Positions 15,532 to 21,875 of a stretch of DNA of 33,126 nucleotides are shown piece after piece. A program made the translations under genes and the position numbers. Under the pieces are notes generated by a model. That model made no database searches. It saw only the letters and a list, made by a program, of their open reading frames with translations, and was not told the origin of the DNA. The DNA comes from Bacteroidaceae bacterium (lineage in GTDB: Bacteria; Bacteroidota; Bacteroidia; Bacteroidales; Bacteroidaceae), in assembly GCA_017442185.1 (NCBI GenBank), contig JAFSAT010000006.1, positions 1 through 33,126 on the forward strand, read 5' to 3'. Each line of letters starts with the position of its first letter. The stretch's first letter is position 1.

Positions 15532-16542
15532 TTATCTGTTAAACCTAATTGTTTTACTGCTATATTTATTTCGAATTACATCTTTCCAAAATGTCTTATC
15601 ATTCAGATTTTCAGATATGAGCCTAGAGTGTTGAATAGGGTATAGTACACGTTCTATTGTGCATCCAAGTCCAATACCTGCAACTACTGCAATTCCTGTG
15701 GCAATATATGTTATATAGGCTTTCCCTCCATGTGGCTTAACTTTTGATTTTGTTATTTCATAGGCTAATCCGACAGCAACACTCCAAAAACCGATACCAT
15801 ATAATTGCTCTGTGTTTAATTGGGCGTTTATTACTGTGGGAACGCTGCCAATATTCAAGTGACTGATGGAATCATTTTTAATATTATAAGTTATAATCTC
15901 ATTTGGCAGTAGGTAATAACAAATGCCATCTTCTACAATTATATTGTTAGCAACTGTTTCTATTTGTGTATCATGACTTAAGAAGAAATTATCATAAATA
16001 TACATTCCAATCCCACTAGCGAGTGTTATAATTGCATAAATTGTCAATATAATTGTTGGCACCGCAAAAAAGTCACGCCAAGTTTTTTCTTCTTGAAGAA
16101 AAATGGTTAGTTTGTCATCAAATGTTTCAGGATGATATTCTATAGAGTTCTTAAGAAATATTTTTTGATTTTTTATTTCTTCCGGGAAATCAAGTTCTTC
16201 TATTTTGATGTTATCGAATAAAACAGGAATAAATTTCAATTTCAAAGCCAATGCCTGTTTTATCTCTTCATAGTAATAATCTATATTAGCTTGGTTATTT
16301 TTTTCTACTTTATTATTTTCTGCAATACTGTTTTTAGATAATAAAAGTATAAATGCTTTGGAACTCATTAAAGCTGTGCTAATTTTCTCAGAAAAATCGC
16401 CCTCGTGTATACTATGTGTGTCAAGAAATATTCTATTTTCATCATATCCTTTTAATTTCAAGATTTCTCTTACAAGATGAGCACGGTCCGTGCTATCGGA
16501 GCGTCGATAACTTATAAAGATATCATATTTATATTTTCTCAT
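15532..16542 (-). CDS. TIR-domain membrane protein
   Basis: 336 aa. Residues 5-150 form a TIR domain: YDIFISYRRSDS (box 1), RIFLDTHSIHEGDF followed by ISTALMSSKAFILLLSKNS, then YYYEEIKQAL with E93 (or E92) at the position of the catalytic glutamate of NAD-cleaving TIR domains, and FIPVLFD. After it come probable membrane helices at about 158-182, 245-262 and 276-298, with a 60-residue segment between the first two. This predicts a cytosolic TIR tethered to the inner membrane. Bacterial TIR domains often hydrolyse NAD or make cyclic ADP-ribose signals in anti-phage defence, but membrane TIR proteins are less characterised. It lies just downstream of a SUMF1-domain remnant and is coupled to the TPR gene. 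Confidence 0.88.
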   Translation of the reverse strand: MRKYKYDIFISYRRSDSTDRAHLVREILKLKGYDENRIFLDTHSIHEGDFSEKISTALMSSKAFILLLSKNSIAENNKVEKNNQANIDYYYEEIKQALALKLKFIPVLFDNIKIEELDFPEEIKNQKIFLKNSIEYHPETFDDKLTIFLQEEKTWRDFFAVPTIILTIYAIITLASGIGMYIYDNFFLSHDTQIETVANNIIVEDGICYYLLPNEIITYNIKNDSISHLNIGSVPTVINAQLNTEQLYGIGFWSVAVGLAYEITKSKVKPHGGKAYITYIATGIAVVAGIGLGCTIERVLYPIQHSRLISENLNDKTFWKDVIRNKYSSKTIRFNR

Positions 16543-16564
16543 ATTGCAGTATCTTTAATCAAAA

Positions 16565-16702
16565 TTACTCGATATTCTCTCTTATAACTACTCTTAGTCC
16601 TAGTCCGCTGGTTTTTTTACTATACTTTGAGGGGTACCGCCTTGCCACTCGGCAGTTTTTTGCTTTATGCCACCAACTGCCACCGCGACGGATAAAAATG
16701 TT
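16565..16702 (-). pseudogene. C-terminal remnant of a SUMF1 / formylglycine-generating-enzyme-like gene
   Basis: The minus strand encodes 45 codons then a TAA at 16567-16565. The peptide contains IRRGGSWWHKAKNCRVARR and ends SGLGLRVVIRENIE. This is the C-terminal signature of SUMF1/FGE-like domains (RGGSW, R-A-R, GFR-V). In-frame stops lie immediately upstream (16705-16703 and 16708-16706), and I could not find the rest of the domain between here and the peptidase gene. It is therefore a decayed fragment. It lies 22 bases before the TIR start, on the same strand. The remnant suggests that a SUMF1-protein gene once stood upstream of the TIR/TPR pair. Confidence 0.75.
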
Positions 16703-16765
16703 TTATTACCATCAGAAGCAGGTATATTTTATTATACTCACTATGCCTGTTGATGAAATCAACTC

Positions 16766-18808
16766 TTATTTCAGTTCCATCTCTTCGAGAAGGTGTGATG
16801 CTCCCCCTATGCGGTCTACCACAAAGAGCACATATCTTATGTCTACCGAGATGTTGCGGCAAACAGATGGGTCAAACTCAATGTCGCTCATTGTGGAGCG
16901 CCAGGTGCGGTCGAAGTTTATTCCTATCAGTTCGCCACGGCTGTTGAGCACCGGTGAACCGGAATTTCCTCCCGAGGTGTGGTTGTCGGCTTGAAAGCAC
17001 ACAGGTACGCTGCGGCGTCCGTTTATTTCGATGCCCCAACGTCCATAGTCTTTCTTTGCGTGTATGTCGCGCAGCTCCTGCGGAATATTATAGTCGTAAA
17101 TCTCGGGGTTGTCTTTTGCAATTATGCCGTCGAGCGTGGTGAGGTGTGTGTGATACTCGCCATCGACATTTTCGTAGCCTGTTACCTCTCCGTATGCCAC
17201 TCGCAGGGTGAAGTTGGCGTCGGGATAAAAGGCACGCTCTTTGTCCCATTCGCGCAGTGCCTGCATGTAGCTGCGGTACCATTTCTCTATCTCCGGCACA
17301 TTGCTCAGATTGCGGAAAGCGTAGTTGCGACTCTCTTGTGCTATATTCTCGAACATTTTTGCAAAGGCAGCAAGCTCATCGGTTAGAATATCGGCTTTGC
17401 AGGGGAGAGTGTCGCCAAGGAGCTTTGTATTTGTGTATATGTGGTCGATGTAAGCCCCTGCGCTGCCGTGTGCCGCTATTGCTTGTTTGAGTGTATCGGG
17501 AATACGTTCCTGTGGCATGCGTTGCATAAATTCTTGCAGCATGCAGCGGGCGATGGCTTGGTCAATCTCTTTGTTGTAGCCTTTCAGATAGATGTTTTGT
17601 ATGTTTGTCATTTGCTGCTCATCGTCTGAGCGTGCGAGTAGGGCCGCCATTCGGTAGGCCTCGATGCTGCCCACCGACTCGTTGAAAAGTTCACGCGCAA
17701 AGTAGTGGGGGATAATCTTCTCGTATGCAGCGTGCATGCTGTCGAGCAGAGTGCTGTATTTAGGGTTGTTTGCGGCCCATGCTGCAAAATCTCTCTCATA
17801 CTGTTGCTTCTTTGCCACAGTGCCCAAGCGTTGCAGACCCAAAGACTCTCCTTGCCATTTTTTCCAAGCATTGGCTATTGAGGCGTGTTTGGCCGCGTAT
17901 GCTATGCGCACTGCTGCGTCTTTTGCTTGTGCTGCCGATATTATTTCGAGCCGTTGTGTGCGCAGAGCTATCTTCATGGGGTTGGACGTTTCGGCAACAT
18001 ATCTTACAGCGTCTGATGTTACATATTCCTGTGTGTTTCCCGGGAAACCGTATATCATTGTAAAATCTCCCTCTTTTATTCCATTTGTGGAGATTTTAAA
18101 GTGACGTTTGGGACGATAGGGACGGTTCTGTGCCGAGTAGTCGGCGGGTTGATTGTCGGCATCGGCATATACTCTGAATATCGAGAAGTCACCTGTGTGG
18201 CGCGGCCACATCCAATTGTCGGTGTCTCCGCCAAATTTGCCTATCGACGATGGTGGAGCACCCACCAAGCGCACATCGCGGAATGTTTGATAAACAAACA
18301 GATATTGGCGGTTGCCATAGTACATGCTTTCTATTGTGGCACGCATGCCCTCTCCTTTGGCTGTGGCATCGGCTTTTATTGCTTCGGGATTTTCGCCTGC
18401 TGCCATGCGTTCGGTAATATCCTCCATGCTCACAAGCAGGCTCACTGTGAGGCCGGGCACAGGCAGCTCTTCCGATTGTGATTTTGCCCAATAGCCGTAG
18501 GTCAGATAGTCGTGCTCCACAGATGATAGCTTTTGTATGGAACTGTATCCGCAATGGTGGTTGGTAAGAAGCAACCCTTGTGACGAGATAAATTCGCCTG
18601 TGCATCCTCCTCCAAACTGCACCACAGCATCCTTGAGCGAGGCTTTCTCTGTCGAATATACGTCGTCGGCTTTCAAGCGGAAGCCTTTGCTGCGCATATC
18701 TTTTATGCGCTCTTTGATGAGGTTCGGGAGCCACATACCCTCGTCGGCGTGCATGGTGTTACAGAGTGTGAAGCAGGCCAATGTGCAAAGTATCAGTTTC
18801 TTTATCAT
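16766..18808 (-). CDS. S46 dipeptidyl peptidase, DPP11-type
   Basis: A secreted serine exopeptidase that removes dipeptides from peptide N-termini. The ATG at 18808 (680 aa) gives a signal peptide (MIKKLILCTLACFTLCNTMHA); an upstream in-frame ATG would add 23 residues and was rejected. Catalytic-triad motifs are LLTNHHCGY (His), DNWMWPRHTGDFS (Asp) and GGNSGSPV (Ser616). The residue 18 positions after this Ser is Arg634 (NFDRTW). In S46 enzymes Arg here marks DPP11 (Asp/Glu at P1) and Gly marks DPP7 (hydrophobic P1). The protein probably feeds peptide catabolism in the periplasm. A leftward TATTTTTG at 18849-18842 with TTG 22 bases further upstream is a plausible promoter. It ends about 60 bases before the SUMF1 remnant. 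Confidence 0.94.
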   Translation of the reverse strand: MIKKLILCTLACFTLCNTMHADEGMWLPNLIKERIKDMRSKGFRLKADDVYSTEKASLKDAVVQFGGGCTGEFISSQGLLLTNHHCGYSSIQKLSSVEHDYLTYGYWAKSQSEELPVPGLTVSLLVSMEDITERMAAGENPEAIKADATAKGEGMRATIESMYYGNRQYLFVYQTFRDVRLVGAPPSSIGKFGGDTDNWMWPRHTGDFSIFRVYADADNQPADYSAQNRPYRPKRHFKISTNGIKEGDFTMIYGFPGNTQEYVTSDAVRYVAETSNPMKIALRTQRLEIISAAQAKDAAVRIAYAAKHASIANAWKKWQGESLGLQRLGTVAKKQQYERDFAAWAANNPKYSTLLDSMHAAYEKIIPHYFARELFNESVGSIEAYRMAALLARSDDEQQMTNIQNIYLKGYNKEIDQAIARCMLQEFMQRMPQERIPDTLKQAIAAHGSAGAYIDHIYTNTKLLGDTLPCKADILTDELAAFAKMFENIAQESRNYAFRNLSNVPEIEKWYRSYMQALREWDKERAFYPDANFTLRVAYGEVTGYENVDGEYHTHLTTLDGIIAKDNPEIYDYNIPQELRDIHAKKDYGRWGIEINGRRSVPVCFQADNHTSGGNSGSPVLNSRGELIGINFDRTWRSTMSDIEFDPSVCRNISVDIRYVLFVVDRIGGASHLLEEMELK

Positions 18809-18841
18809 TTGTGTAGTTTTTGTGTGTTTGTGAAATTTTGT

Positions 18842-18874
18842 CAAAAATACACTTTTTACCGATAAATAAAGCAA
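18842..18874 (-). promoter_or_regulatory. Possible promoter of the S46 peptidase gene
   Basis: On the minus strand TATTTTTG (18849-18842) matches TAnnTTTG, and TTG (18874-18872) lies 22 bases upstream, slightly more than the usual 19-21. The leader to the ATG at 18808 would be about 30 nt. The spacing makes this moderate evidence only. Confidence 0.4.
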
Positions 18875-18893
18875 CAAAAGGGGTGAAATTCTC

Positions 18894-19979
18894 TTATTTT
18901 CGCTGCTTACGCATTTTGATGAGGCTTGCAGCGGCTGTCAGCAGGATTATTATGCTTATAACGTAGGCCCAGGCGTGTCTTTCGCGCGAGACAGCGCTTA
19001 TTGTGTAGTCGTCCGGGATAAGGCGCTCTCCTGTGAGTGCATATATGACCGTTCCGTTGTTGTCGAGTGCGCCCTCTCCTGCGGAAATTATCTCTCCCGG
19101 CATTTGGAGGCCGTATTCCACTTTCAGCAGAAAGATATTCATGCGCTCTGTCAGCTGTTTTTCAAGTTCTTTGCCATATTGTGTCTTGTCGTCGAAGAAA
19201 ATATCGTATGCAGTGCTGTTGAAAAAGTCTCGTATAAGATTATTATAATTGTAGATTGTCTCAGGTGCATTGTAATTCTGTTTAGACATGTGGGCTGCAA
19301 AGGAGTCGTACATGTTGATAAATTCATCTTTTGTCACAGGAGGGTTCTCTATGGCATCATAGTTGCTTATAATGTAGTTGAACAGATGTTTGTATATATT
19401 GTCGTTCAGCCAGCGTGTTATTTTAGGCTCAATATCTTCTATCATTTGTGCCGCTTCTGCTCCGCTTAGTCCTGCTGCAAGATCAGGCTCTCCGGTGAAC
19501 CAATATTTTATGGCAGCTTCGTCGGCATAGGGGGTTGTGGGCAGCATGAACGAGTCTTTCAAACTGAAGAATGTTTCACTGAATGTAAAATCAGTGTAAA
19601 ACCATCTGAATTGTTTTTTTAAATGTGCCTCGGATTTCAAAGGAACGCCGTTCATCAGCAGCGGAGTGTGGCTGCTCATCTCTTCTGCCGAATCAAATAT
19701 CTGTATAAAGGTTGTTGTTACAGTATCAGCGTTAATCTCGGTGTGCGAAGTGTGCATAGAGTCTGCCGACAGACATTCGGGCAATGGAAGCGACCATTTT
19801 ACATTGTTGTTCCAGAGTTTCTCGCGTGTCTCCTTTGTCATTTGGTTGCTGTAACTGACCTCGCGTCGGCAGGTGCCGTCGCTGTTTACTATCGTGAGCA
19901 TTTTAACATCGTATTCTTTACACGAAACAATAAGAAGCATCACTGTTAAGGCTGTTGTCAATATGCTAATTCTTTTCAT
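18894..19979 (-). CDS. Lipoprotein with C-terminal membrane helix, third gene of the ECF operon
   Basis: 361 aa, not recognised as a named family. The N-terminus is a lipoprotein signal (MLLIVSC, Cys20). The first part reads like a beta-rich domain beginning YDVKMLTIVNSDGTCRREVSY. A long helical middle follows (about 160-270), and one membrane helix (about 332-352, AWAYVISIIILLTAAASLI) ends in KMRKQRK. Lipidated Cys plus a C-terminal helix with positive-inside charge predicts a protein held at both ends, most likely in the inner membrane. It overlaps the preceding 125-aa gene by 14 bases, so it is co-translated with the sigma-factor operon and may be its sensor or target. Confidence 0.78.
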   Translation of the reverse strand: MKRISILTTALTVMLLIVSCKEYDVKMLTIVNSDGTCRREVSYSNQMTKETREKLWNNNVKWSLPLPECLSADSMHTSHTEINADTVTTTFIQIFDSAEEMSSHTPLLMNGVPLKSEAHLKKQFRWFYTDFTFSETFFSLKDSFMLPTTPYADEAAIKYWFTGEPDLAAGLSGAEAAQMIEDIEPKITRWLNDNIYKHLFNYIISNYDAIENPPVTKDEFINMYDSFAAHMSKQNYNAPETIYNYNNLIRDFFNSTAYDIFFDDKTQYGKELEKQLTERMNIFLLKVEYGLQMPGEIISAGEGALDNNGTVIYALTGERLIPDDYTISAVSRERHAWAYVISIIILLTAAASLIKMRKQRK

Positions 19980-20343
19980 AAATCATTTTTTTTAGTTGTG
20001 AATAACTTATTCCATATTCGGTTTTGTGGTTGTTGTAAATGTTTCTCAGTGTGCAGCATTGCGGAATATTGCTGTAAATGCTGCGTTTGGGTTGTTGACT
20101 GCCGTTGTACACAGATTTTGTGTTGCGGTGCGTCACGATAAACAGACTTATAATTAAGACGGCTGCAGTCGAAAGGAGTGTTTGCAATGCTCTTGTTGCC
20201 ACATGCTCCCATTGTAGTGGTCTTTTCTCTCTCTTCTCTCTTTCGGGTAGTTCGTCGATTATTTTATCGAAGAACTGCTCCTCGTTCTCAATCAAGGGCT
20301 GTTTCCCTTTGATACTTTCAAGTATTCTATCCATATTATTCAT
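19966..20343 (-). CDS. Small single-pass membrane protein, possible anti-sigma factor
   Basis: 125 aa with an acidic N-terminal helix region (IENEEQFFDKIIDELPEREKRE), one membrane helix (about 50-70, ALQTLLSTAAVLIISLFIV) and a short polar C-terminal part. It overlaps the sigma-factor gene by 8 bases and the lipoprotein gene by 14. Topology and position fit an anti-sigma factor, with the cytosolic N-terminus binding the sigma factor. The zinc-binding HxxxCxxC motif of ZAS anti-sigma factors is absent, and no FecR or RseA signature is visible. The role is therefore inferred from context only. Confidence 0.7.
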   Translation of the reverse strand: MNNMDRILESIKGKQPLIENEEQFFDKIIDELPEREKREKRPLQWEHVATRALQTLLSTAAVLIISLFIVTHRNTKSVYNGSQQPKRSIYSNIPQCCTLRNIYNNHKTEYGISYSQLKKMIYEKN

Positions 20344-20887
20344 AGCCTGATTGTTTTAATATCTCTTTTATATTCTGACGCGCCGCATAGAGGTTGCTTT
20401 TCACCTGTGTGGCACTTAGTCCTGTTATTTTTTCTACTTCGTGCGATGACAGTCCCTCCAACAGGCATAGTGTGAATACAATTTTTTGTTTGGGGCTTAG
20501 TCCGTATGCGAGGGTTTTTGTTATTGCCACCCACTCTCTGTTTTCGAGACGTTCATGAGGGTCGGCTTCTCGGGCATAGTCGTGGAATATTTTTTCGTCA
20601 TCGGGCAGCGGGCTGTGGGGATGGGTGCTTTTCAATTTGTCTAAACACAGGCGTGCGGCGATGGTATATATCCACGTGGTAAGGCTCTGCTGCATGTCGT
20701 AGTGTTCGATGTTGAGCCACAATTTTATGAGTGTCTCCTGAACAATGTCTTTAGCTTCGTCCTCGTCGTGCATCATCTTAAGTGCCAATGAGAAAATCAT
20801 GCGTCCGTAGTGTCGGACTATGACGCTGAAAGCCTCTTTGTCTCCCCTTTTGCTTCGTTGTATTATCTGTGGGTCGATGGGTGTCAT
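20336..20887 (-). CDS. ECF-type RNA polymerase sigma factor
   Basis: A 183-aa sigma-70 family protein with only regions 2 and 4, the ECF layout. Region 2 spans roughly 12-90: VRHYGRMIFSLALKMMHDEDEAKDIVQETLIKLW, then TTWIYTIAARLCLDKLK. Region 4 spans about 125-180: LSPKQKIVFTLCLLEGLSSHEVEKITGLSATQVKSNLYAARQNI, including the -35-recognising helix-turn-helix. It is the first gene of a three-gene overlapping operon with a membrane protein and a lipoprotein, the usual sigma/anti-sigma/sensor arrangement. Upstream, TTTAGTTC is repeated in tandem (20893-20908). A leftward TATTTTTG lies at 20949-20942, without a clear -33 partner. Confidence 0.92.
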   Translation of the reverse strand: MTPIDPQIIQRSKRGDKEAFSVIVRHYGRMIFSLALKMMHDEDEAKDIVQETLIKLWLNIEHYDMQQSLTTWIYTIAARLCLDKLKSTHPHSPLPDDEKIFHDYAREADPHERLENREWVAITKTLAYGLSPKQKIVFTLCLLEGLSSHEVEKITGLSATQVKSNLYAARQNIKEILKQSGYE

Positions 20888-21041
20888 TTTTCTTTAGTTC
20901 TTTAGTTCTCTGTGATGTATACGACGGAGAAGTAAAAAAGTCAAAAATAATGTGCAGAAATATGACTGTTTTTCAGAATGTGTTGAAAGGAGTGTTTAAA
21001 TTTCTTTCAAATATTATCTCAGTATCATGAACTGATTTTAC

Positions 21042-21112
21042 TTGCCTGTTTTTTTATTTTTAAATAGCGTATAGCGAGCTGTGTAACCTCAAAAAATGAA
21101 AAAAACAGGCAA
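21042..21112. repeat. Inverted repeat in the ECF upstream region
   Basis: TTGCCTGTTTTTTT (21042-21055) is perfectly complementary to the end of 21091-21112 (AAAAAAACAGGCAA), and T/A-rich pairing continues for several more bases. The spacer is about 29-35 nt and contains TAGCGTATAGCGAGC. It lies between the 127-aa gene stop (21178) and the sigma-factor start (20887), both minus-strand, so it could act as a terminator/attenuator. Nothing else is recognisable in the remainder of 20888-21177. Confidence 0.55.
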
Positions 21113-21177
21113 AAAAGAGCTGTAAAATTTCAAGGTAAAAAACCTAAACAGCTTGTTATATTAGTGTGAGAGGCAGC

Positions 21178-21561
21178 CTATTCTTTCTCTTCGTGAGGAT
21201 TCTGTGCATAATATTCGTTCCATTGGCGGAGCACCTCCTGCCAATCTGTGACTTCGCCGTTTGCAACAGCTTCGGCCTGCTTGAGTGTCTCATCGTGCAG
21301 ACGTTTCTCGGCGTGTCGTTGTTTCATGGCTTCTATGGTGGCTTCGTCCAGAATATGTATGCGTCCGCGACGTATACACTCCTGAAGGTCGTCATATTCA
21401 AAGGCTTTCCCCTGTATGTTAAAGTCGGAGATGTTGAAGTCAAATACAGTGCGCAAAGTGTGGCGTACCATCTTTTGTTGGTGTCGTGTGCCGGAGGCTT
21501 TGCGACGCAACAACTTGCCTATTATCTCAATTTCGCGTTGTGAGAATTTTTTTCTGCCCAT
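21178..21561 (-). CDS. Conserved-looking cytosolic protein, 127 aa
   Basis: Not assigned to a named family. The protein is soluble and mostly helical, with a basic N-terminus (GRKKFSQREIEIIGKLLRRKAS) that could bind nucleic acid. A middle segment, KMVRHTLRTVFDFNISDFN, then EYDDLQECIRRGRIHILD, is followed by an acidic C-terminus (WNEYYAQNPHEEKE). There is no signal peptide. Base composition resembles the housekeeping genes rather than the AT-rich inserts, which suggests a genome-resident gene. A leftward TATCTTCG box at 21592-21585 may be its -7 element. The start ATG is the only good one. Confidence 0.72.
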   Translation of the reverse strand: MGRKKFSQREIEIIGKLLRRKASGTRHQQKMVRHTLRTVFDFNISDFNIQGKAFEYDDLQECIRRGRIHILDEATIEAMKQRHAEKRLHDETLKQAEAVANGEVTDWQEVLRQWNEYYAQNPHEEKE

Positions 21562-21615
21562 TATAATTAAAATATTTGTCTCTGCGAAGATAGCAATTAG
21601 CGGTCGAAAAATAAT

Positions 21616-21649
21616 AAATCCGGCATAACAATTTTGTTAAGCCGGATTT
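21616..21649. terminator. Nested hairpin downstream of the 49-aa gene
   Basis: AAATCCGGC (21616-21624) pairs with GCCGGATTT (21641-21649). Inside, TAACAA (21626-21631) pairs with TTGTTA (21634-21639) around a 2-nt loop, with an A-A mismatch between the two stems. It lies about 65 bases after the 49-aa ORF stop on the minus strand and touches the half-repeat at 21648. It probably ends the secreted-protein transcript. Confidence 0.65.
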
Positions 21650-21682
21650 AGAAGCTGTTTGAATTTATATCGTCAATTTTTT
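21648..21682 (+). repeat. Solo half copy of the MITE-like repeat
   Basis: TTAGAAGCTGTTTGAATTT followed by ATATCG and a T-rich run is nearly identical to the left end of the 105-bp element at 23363-23397. No matching right end was found in the next several hundred bases, so only one end is present. Confidence 0.65.
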
Positions 21683-21714
21683 TATAGAGCAAAAATAGGA
21701 TGTTTGTTTATTTT

Positions 21715-21864
21715 TTACTCCCATAAATTACCCCAATGTCGCTTGGGCGGTGCGCCTGCTACAACATCATCCTTCCCTGTTTCGGGCAGGCTTTGAGAGG
21801 TTGCCACAATATTGCGACACTCTAAATTTATTATCATCAGCGAAGGTTTTATATACTTCTTCAT
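21715..21864 (-). CDS. Unlisted small protein, 49 aa
   Basis: A complete ORF from ATG at 21864 to TAA at 21717-21715, beginning 11 bases after the stop of the 488-aa secreted-protein gene. The peptide starts MKKYIKPSLMIINLE, passes through VATSQSLPETGKDDVVAG and ends PPKRHWGNLWE. It resembles a pattern I associate with very small Bacteroidales proteins: MKK-Y-P opening, central gly/ser/ala-rich stretch, tryptophan and acidic end. Their function is unknown. No signal peptide is convincing. It may be an exported or modified peptide, or a chaperone-like appendix of the upstream secreted protein. Support for being real: full frame, tight spacing, downstream hairpin. Confidence 0.7.
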   Translation of the reverse strand: MKKYIKPSLMIINLECRNIVATSQSLPETGKDDVVAGAPPKRHWGNLWE

Positions 21865-21875
21865 CCTATTTAAAA

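Noticed and set aside
14214-16542. Thoeris or CBASS system
   Set aside because: No ThsA-like NADase, nucleotidyltransferase or SAVED/STING sensor is adjacent; only the TIR domain is shared.
18809-18877. Upstream ATG for the S46 peptidase (adds 23 residues)
   Set aside because: The ATG at 18808 starts a proper signal peptide, and the extension runs through the likely promoter.
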